From: Cytidiella melzeri | Lineage: Eukaryota > Basidiomycota > Agaricomycetes > Polyporales > Irpicaceae | Direction: 5' to 3' | Length of the DNA stretch: 64,000 nucleotides | NCBI GenBank assembly: GCA_022592445.1 | Contig: JABYQR010000091.1 | Span: 62,001 to 126,000 of the forward strand | In this document: one piece after another, positions 58,455-64,000 of the stretch | How the letters are laid out: each line of letters starts with the position of its first letter | Position numbering within the stretch: the first letter of the stretch is position 1 | The notes under the pieces: generated by a model | The model's input: the letters and a program-made list of their open reading frames with translations, nothing else | Database searches by the model: none | What the model was told of the DNA's origin: nothing | Made by a program: the position numbers and the translations under genes

Positions 58455-61400
58455 ATGTTGCTCAGCGACATTAACAAAGCCTTCTCTGATGTTGGCAAAC
58501 TTACTGGGGCTGACACTTGGCCGATGTGGAAATTCCGCGTCGAGACCGCTATGTCAACGATACTGGAGTTCCATACACTCCGAGGTGGCCTGACCGTTCC
58601 TCAAGAGGTTACGCGGGCTGTCTTCAACGTCTTGACCGGTCACATCTCTGACTCGGTCATGGCCAACTATCTCAATGAGTACAAGCCCCATGTACTCATG
58701 GACAAGCTGCGTGAACGTTACGATCCGAAGACCACTGTGTCTGACGCTAACGAAATTTACCAGCTGTTCCATCTTCGTCGTCCTATCTATGAGATGGACA
58801 AGCTGCTTGATGACGCTACCAACATCCGCAGCAAGCTTATCGCTGCTGGCATTGACATCCCAGACCACATCTTCTACGCAGCCATTGTCGGGATCATCCC
58901 TCCTCCCTACGCCGCCACACGTCAGAACTACGAGGTCGGCGTGCGTTCTTCTACTCCGGCTGGAGAGAAGTTCCGCTATAGGCCTAACGCGCTCATCGCT
59001 GAGCTTCGTTGCGAGTTCACCAACTGGCAACTCACACCCCCCCCGAAGACTTCTGAGTCCAAGGGGCCTACCACTTTCGTCCCTAAGGACAAAGCTCACG
59101 CTCCTTCGGCTTCGCATGCCAAGGGCAAGGCCGCGGTCGAACACTCGACCAAAACCACCACTACTGCTTGCGCAGCCGCAGCTCCCTACTCGTCGAGCAA
59201 GCCCTCCACTTCTGGTCAGGGCAACTGCTTCAACTGTGGTCAGCCTGGCCACATGACGCCGACTTGCCCTCTGCCCTGGACTGAGAAGTCCAAAGCTGCA
59301 ATGAAAAAGAAGGGCATCACTCGCAAGTCCACTGCTGCCGCCGCTCAAGGCAAGAAGAAAGAGTCCGCCGCTGCCGGCTCTTCCACTGCTACTGGCTTCA
59401 TGGCCAACGTCACTGCCACTGCTGATTCGGACGAAGAGGTCCTCGAGAACCCTCACCCGAGCGCGTGGGTGAAGTCTCTTTCTAACTCGGACGTGACGAT
59501 GCACGTAAGTACTCGTACCATTTCTTCTACTTTACTTCCACTGTTTGCAACTTTGTCATCTGACAAGTGCGTTAATGTCATTGATACTGGTGCTACTATA
59601 CACTGTACGCCATATTGTGACTTACTTTTCAACGTTCACTCTGTACCAACTATTTTACTTACTGTCGCCAACTCAGAGCAAATAAGTCTCAAACTCGCTG
59701 GCGACATGGTACTGGAGGTTGAACAGGAAAATGGTACGCATAATCAACTTATGCTAAAGAATGTCTACTACAACTCACAACTACCCTTCACGCTTATCAG
59801 TGTTTCAAAATTGGACGCTGACTATCGCTTTACTTTCTTCTCAAATACTTGTACTATATATGACTCAAACGCGTCTTGTGTAGCTGTGATACAAAAAATA
59901 CACGACTTGTATTCACTTAACTCTACTCGCGTGACTTCTTTAGCAAGCGTGCATAAGTCTGGTATAACGATGCTTGAACTTCATGAAAAACTCGGTCACA
60001 TCAGTTATTTCCAGATAAACAAACTACTTGAAACGTCCAAACTTATCATTACTACTCATATCACTGACCGCACAGAAACTCCGTGCGAGGACTGTATCTT
60101 GAATAATATTCATCGTACTCCTGTCCCCAAAGCTCGTACTTTGCCGTTGGCTACTTCCTTTGGTGATCACTTTCATATCGACATCTTTGGGCCACTACCC
60201 ACTGCAACGATTACTGGTCATTATCTGTACTGGTTGACTATTGTCGACGACTCAACTCGATGGTTAACACTTGCGCCATTAAAAACAAAAGATGATGCCT
60301 TTACTCAATGGGTCATCTTCTCTACTGAGCTTCTTACGCAATACAATATTTGTGTTAAGATTCTTCAATCTGACAACGATGGCGTATTCACTGGTGCAAA
60401 TATGACAAACTACTTGAAGTCACAAGGTACTATACCCCGGCTTACTGTGCACGATACTCCTGCACAAAATGGTGTTGCTGAGCGCACACACCAGACTATT
60501 ATGAACTTGGTTCGTGTAAACCTACACACAGCTGCTTTACCGAACCGGTTATGGTGGTACGCTGCGCTTCATGCAGTTTATCTCTATAATCGCACTCCTC
60601 GTGCTCCTCTTCAATATAAAACTCCTTACTTTAAACGCTATGGTACTGAAGCGAACCTTGATGCACTTCAAAAGTTTGGTCAACCGTGTATCGTATACGA
60701 CAAATACCGAACCAATAAACTCGCGCCAAAAGGCAAGCGCGCCGTTTGGATAGGCTTTGCTGAATATTCCAAAGGCCACTACGTTTACTTCGGCACACGC
60801 GTAGGCGTCGAACGAAACTTGCAATTTGTTGACTCTACGACACAAATTGAAGGGGAGAAAGAACCAAATATCGAAAAACCTACTCTTGAAAAACAACTTC
60901 AACTCGAGGAGAATCCTCATGTTGAACCCATGGACATCGACGAGCCTGACCCTTCTGGTCCTAGGCGTACTACTAGAGAGCCTAAGCCTTCGCGCAAAGC
61001 TCGAGGCTTAAACTATGATGAAGTCGATACAAACATTGCCTTCTACTTGACTGAATTCAACACATACTACGCTGAAGACGTCGGTGATCCAGTTACTTAC
61101 AAAGATGTACTTAACCACCCACTCAAGATCGACTGGCTCAAGTCGATGAAAACCAAGGTTGATACCCTCGAACAACTTGGCACTTGGGAATACTGTATCC
61201 CGCCCCCAAATGCGAACATCACTGGTTCGCGCTTTGTCTACAAAACAAAATACAAACATGGCAAAGTCACTAAACTTAAGTCAAGACTTGTTGCGCAAGG
61301 ATACTCCCAGCGTGACGGCATTGATTACTACTCAAACGACTTATTCGCACCTGTTGCGCGTATGAGTTCACTACAATTTGTACTTACTCTCGCGGCTTCA

Positions 61401-62665
61401 CTACACTTCGAGATCACTCAGCTCGATATCAAGTCCGCATACTTATACGGTAACATCCACGACGATGAAGACCTTTATCTTCGTCCACCTCCTGGTGACT
61501 TACTTCCGAACCTGCCACCTGGCTGGGTACTTAAACTTGGAAGACTATCTACGGCCTTAAGCAAGCCGGACGTCGTTGGTACAAAGTACTATGCGACATA
61601 CTCTTTGCACTTGGACTAAAGCATTGTGAATTTGACAATGCAGTCTTCTACCTCTATCGAGGTGATAAACTTATACTTCTACTTGCTGTCCATGTCGACG
61701 ACATTACTCTTGGCACTATCACTACTACTGTTGCCGAAAAATTTGAGATTGCACTCAGACAACATGTTGAACTTACTAACGGTGGAACTATCCACTGGAT
61801 GCTTGGCATGGAAGTTGCTTATGATAAAGCCGCAGGCATTATCAAGCTTCGTCAAAGGGATTATATCCTGAACATACTTAAGCGATACAACTTTGACCAC
61901 GAACATTCACGCCGTACACCAATGGTACACGAGCACAACTTAGCCCCCCGTGCTGTGACCGAACCATGTCAGGACGCTGACGCCATTACACACTACATGT
62001 CTCTTGTTGGTGGCTTACGCTACGTCGCTGACAGTACTTGGCCAGACATTGCTTATTGCACTGGTCAACTAGCACAATACTTATCTGACCCTGCTAAGGA
62101 ACACTATGCTGCAGCTAAACAGTGTTACATTTACCTCAAGGGAACGTGCGACTACTGGCTTGTCCTAGGAAACCAAGCTAACCCTACTTCTACTTCACTC
62201 GTAGGTTATGCCAACTCTGATGGTATGACTACGTACGGCAATAAACCAATAATGGGCTATACTTTCACATACAACGACTCCCTTATCTCTTGGTCAAGTA
62301 AGTGCGGTTCACTTGTAACTTTATCGGTCACCGAAGCCGAACTGTACGCACTCGCTCATGCGTCCACAGAGGCCATCTTTTTGAAGAGTCTCATAGATGA
62401 AATACTTAACTGCACTATGGACCCTGTCAGGCTGTACACTGACAGTGCGTCAACTCTTGCGATTGTTTGTTCCCCCGAGGAACAACACTCTCAACGTACT
62501 AAACACTTTAACATTCGCAAGAACTTCATCAGCGATCGTGTAACTAAAGGGTACATCACTGTGCACCACGTACCTTCTGCCGATCAACGTGCTGATACTC
62601 TTACTAAAGCACTACCTCTCGAAAAACTCAAGCACTTCAATGAACTACTTCATGTTCAGGCTTGA
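58455..62665 (+). pseudogene. Copia Gag-Pol polyprotein with one RT frameshift
   Basis: The frame is open from 58290, with its first ATG at 58455. Gag core: LTGADTWPMWKFRVETAM (UBN2-like), zinc knuckle CFNCGQPGHMTPTC near 59226. Protease: VIDTGATIH. Integrase: HHCC zinc region (LGHISYFQINKLL, CEDCILNNIH), then FHIDIFGPLP, ILQSDNDGVF and AQNGVAERTHQ with catalytic D, D, E. RT begins SRLVAQGYSQRDGIDY, LDIKSAYLYGN. At 61533-61541 one base is missing compared with the family, so the frame ends at 61619. The next frame continues KTIYGLKQAGRRWY and VHVDDIT. RNase H (TEAELYALAHAS, LYTDSAS) runs to the stop at 62665. Otherwise no nonsense codons are visible. Confidence 0.9.
61533..61541 (+). other. 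Frameshift site in reverse transcriptase
   Basis: The sense frame runs to about 61538. The RT core continues in the -1 frame from 61541. No slippery heptamer or strong stem is evident next to it, so a deletion is more likely than programmed frameshifting. Confidence 0.75.
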
Positions 62666-62672
62666 AGGGGAG
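62664..62672 (+). other. Polypurine tract
   Basis: gaaggggag lies directly before the 3' LTR, the position where plus-strand DNA synthesis is primed. It overlaps the pol stop codon. Confidence 0.8.
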
Positions 62673-62846
62673 TGTTTAACTATTCTGTCTTCGTACTACT
62701 TAGCGCGCGCTTAGCGCCGTAGTTACCGTATATAAGACTTACTTTGATCAATGCACAGCTATTGCTTTTGATCCCCGACTCTCTGTGTGACCACCACCTC
62801 AGTCTTCTCTCTCAACGCTCTCAACTCTACTGATACCTCGTTCAAA
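62673..62846 (+). repeat. 3' LTR
   Basis: 174 bases, TGTTTAAC..GTTCAAA, one copy of the 34-bp TATA-containing unit. It differs from the 5' LTR at five single sites, four of which are transitions in CpG dinucleotides. Confidence 0.95.
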
Positions 62847-62851
62847 TGTAG
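62847..62851 (+). repeat. Target-site duplication, right (tgtag)
   Basis: Matches the five bases at 57540-57544. Confidence 0.85.
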
Positions 62852-63537
62852 GCCACTTTGTAGTAGAAGACCCAGTTGTAGTAGACTAAGCCTCGCCTCT
62901 CCTTGCCCAATTTTCCCATGACTATTTTCTACAGAATTGCCCCTGCTTTCTTACCCCTGGAACACGCGCACAGTCACATCCGATCGGTAGCCTACACCTC
63001 ATAAGTGTTCTTGGCTTGTGATTCACTATCAGAATCATGCACCTACTCGGACAAAGCCCAATAAGGTGGCGTCCAGAGGTGATCGAAAGGGTCTTTTGTC
63101 TTAGACAATTGGGAGGCTGTGAAAAGCGGTGAAAGGAGGGAAAGTAGGCGTCACCTTGAGCTCATGACTTAGGGGACTAAAAGGGAGCTGTGTACAACGC
63201 ACAGTTAACACCCTTGGCATTCCCAATTTGTCGGTTTTTGTAGAATTTAGTAGAGGCTTATGTTGAACTTTGTTACTTTTGGTTTCACGGAGATTTTGTC
63301 TCCTGCACATTTGCATATTAGTTACGCGCGCTTTATTTGTTTTACCATTGCTTATCGTTTGGTTGAAGTCGAATTTGGGGATAATTTTCGTGAAGAATCT
63401 CTTGTGCAAGAGTTTTTCTCACAGTTTATTTCTTTCACAGAAATTGCTTGCACACTTCCGAGAATTATTTTCTGGATTGACACCGATAACCAACGAGGAC
63501 TTTGACCCGCATTCCGTTTCACCCACAAATTCTAAAC
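62852..63537. other. Region right of the retrotransposon, no supported gene
   Basis: 686 bases containing short gtagtaga repeats near 62862-62890. Could be the continuation of the older element, but no gag or pol motif is visible here. Confidence 0.35.
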
Positions 63538-64000
63538 ATGCCCGCCCGCCGTACCAATGCTATCTTCAAAAGGGCTGAACAGCGCTCCAGGAACTGGGAA
63601 CAGTTTTTGGAAAGACGTACTGAGCGAGTTCACCTTGCTGGAGGTAACACTTTGCAAATTCGACAAATCGGACTGCACCAGCTAAGGTTCAATTACAATT
63701 GTTTAGAATCTAGAAGGGACCATCACCATCATACATTCTATCTCAATACCATCCTGAACCATCAATGGCATACCAAGGCTAGAGAAGCTCGCCGCGCCAA
63801 TCAAGAGGGGGGAAATTCGCAAAGCACACAATCTAACAATTGTCGTGCCCCTCCTGCCACCTTCGACTGCAAATCCCTTCGCCCCCGCCCGCGTCCACAG
63901 GAAGCGGTGAACCGTATCATCAACAACATCCAAACCTCCGTTCATGCAGACATGCGTCAAAGGGGGGACAATACTCCTCGACTCACCGAGCTCTACAACG
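63538..64000 (+). CDS. Open frame running off the right edge, unknown function
   Basis: An ATG at 63538 opens a frame that stays open for 154 codons to the end of the window. It begins MPARRTNAIFKRAEQRSRNW and is rich in Arg, Asn and Gln. It contains a His cluster (RRDHHHHTFYL) and a basic Pro/Arg patch (RPRPRPQEAV). No domain is recognised. Its place next to retroelement sequence suggests either a transposon gag-like protein or an unrelated fungal gene. Because the 3' part lies outside the window, an intron or early stop just beyond cannot be excluded. Confidence 0.4.
   Translation, partial: MPARRTNAIFKRAEQRSRNWEQFLERRTERVHLAGGNTLQIRQIGLHQLRFNYNCLESRRDHHHHTFYLNTILNHQWHTKAREARRANQEGGNSQSTQSNNCRAPPATFDCKSLRPRPRPQEAVNRIINNIQTSVHADMRQRGDNTPRLTELYN

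Larger units (their letters stand above)
57545..62846 (+). mobile_element. Ty1/copia LTR retrotransposon, nearly complete
   Basis: A 5.3-kb element with LTRs of 208 and 174 bases, primer-binding site, gag-pol region, polypurine tract (gaaggggag, 62664-62672) and a 5-base target duplication. Domain order Gag - protease - integrase - reverse transcriptase - RNase H is that of Ty1/copia (integrase before RT). Coding damage (a break in the gag leader and a 1-nt frameshift in RT) suggests it cannot move on its own. LTRs are about 97% identical outside one 34-bp duplication, so insertion was fairly recent. It appears to have landed within the leader of an older relative. Confidence 0.95.

Noticed and set aside
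61520..61560. Programmed -1 frameshift in the copia RT
   Set aside because: No slippery heptamer or following structure is visible, and copia elements usually encode one polyprotein; a deletion is simpler.
1..64000. CRISPR arrays, bacterial operons or a secondary-metabolite cluster
   Set aside because: No regularly spaced repeats, no operon-like spacing and no backbone synthase genes; all genes have a eukaryotic intron structure.

Overview
The window looks like nuclear DNA of a basidiomycete fungus, most likely an Agaricomycete. Genes are dense on both strands and split by many short introns (about 50-70 bases, GT..AG, with CTRAC-like branch sites). The proteins are typical fungal ones: Sfi1, Sog2, Knr4, Eaf1/Vid21, Pmp3, a Zn2Cys6 regulator and a BTB protein of a type common in mushrooms. 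There is no bacterial gene organisation.

Layout. A Rif1-like gene runs off the left edge (minus), followed by kynurenine formamidase (plus), a plasma-membrane syntaxin and Sfi1 (minus). A poor 1.6 kb gap holds one hairpin. Next come a BTB protein (minus) and eIF2B epsilon (plus). From 18.6 to 38.0 kb eight genes share the minus strand: Pmp3, a proline iminopeptidase-like hydrolase, cytosolic Hsp70, Eaf1/Vid21, Knr4/Smi1, two tandem succinyl-CoA:3-ketoacid CoA-transferases and twinfilin. A Vac1/Pep7 FYVE protein (plus) has chained upstream ORFs. Sog2 and a Zn2Cys6 factor (minus), the Spb4 helicase (plus) and a CCCH/coiled-coil protein (plus) follow. A tRNA-Ile(UAU) gene with an intron and an ABC ATPase gene (both minus) border a repeat-rich end. 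That end carries a nearly complete Ty1/copia retrotransposon (57545-62846) with LTRs, primer-binding site, polypurine tract and target duplication, apparently inserted in the leader of an older copia-like remnant. An unidentified open frame leaves the window at the right edge.

Most genes are conserved single-copy housekeeping genes, and they do not form an obvious pathway or gene cluster. The tandem CoA-transferase pair is the only clear local gene duplication. I found no clear new biological system. The most informative signals are a 5-nucleotide microexon in PMP3, two upstream ORFs joined to the VAC1 frame by overlapping stop/start codons, a regular heat-shock-element array before HSP70, a hidden CCCH first exon at 52.3 kb, and the history written in the retrotransposon LTRs (a promoter-duplicating 34-bp repeat, and transitions only at CpG).
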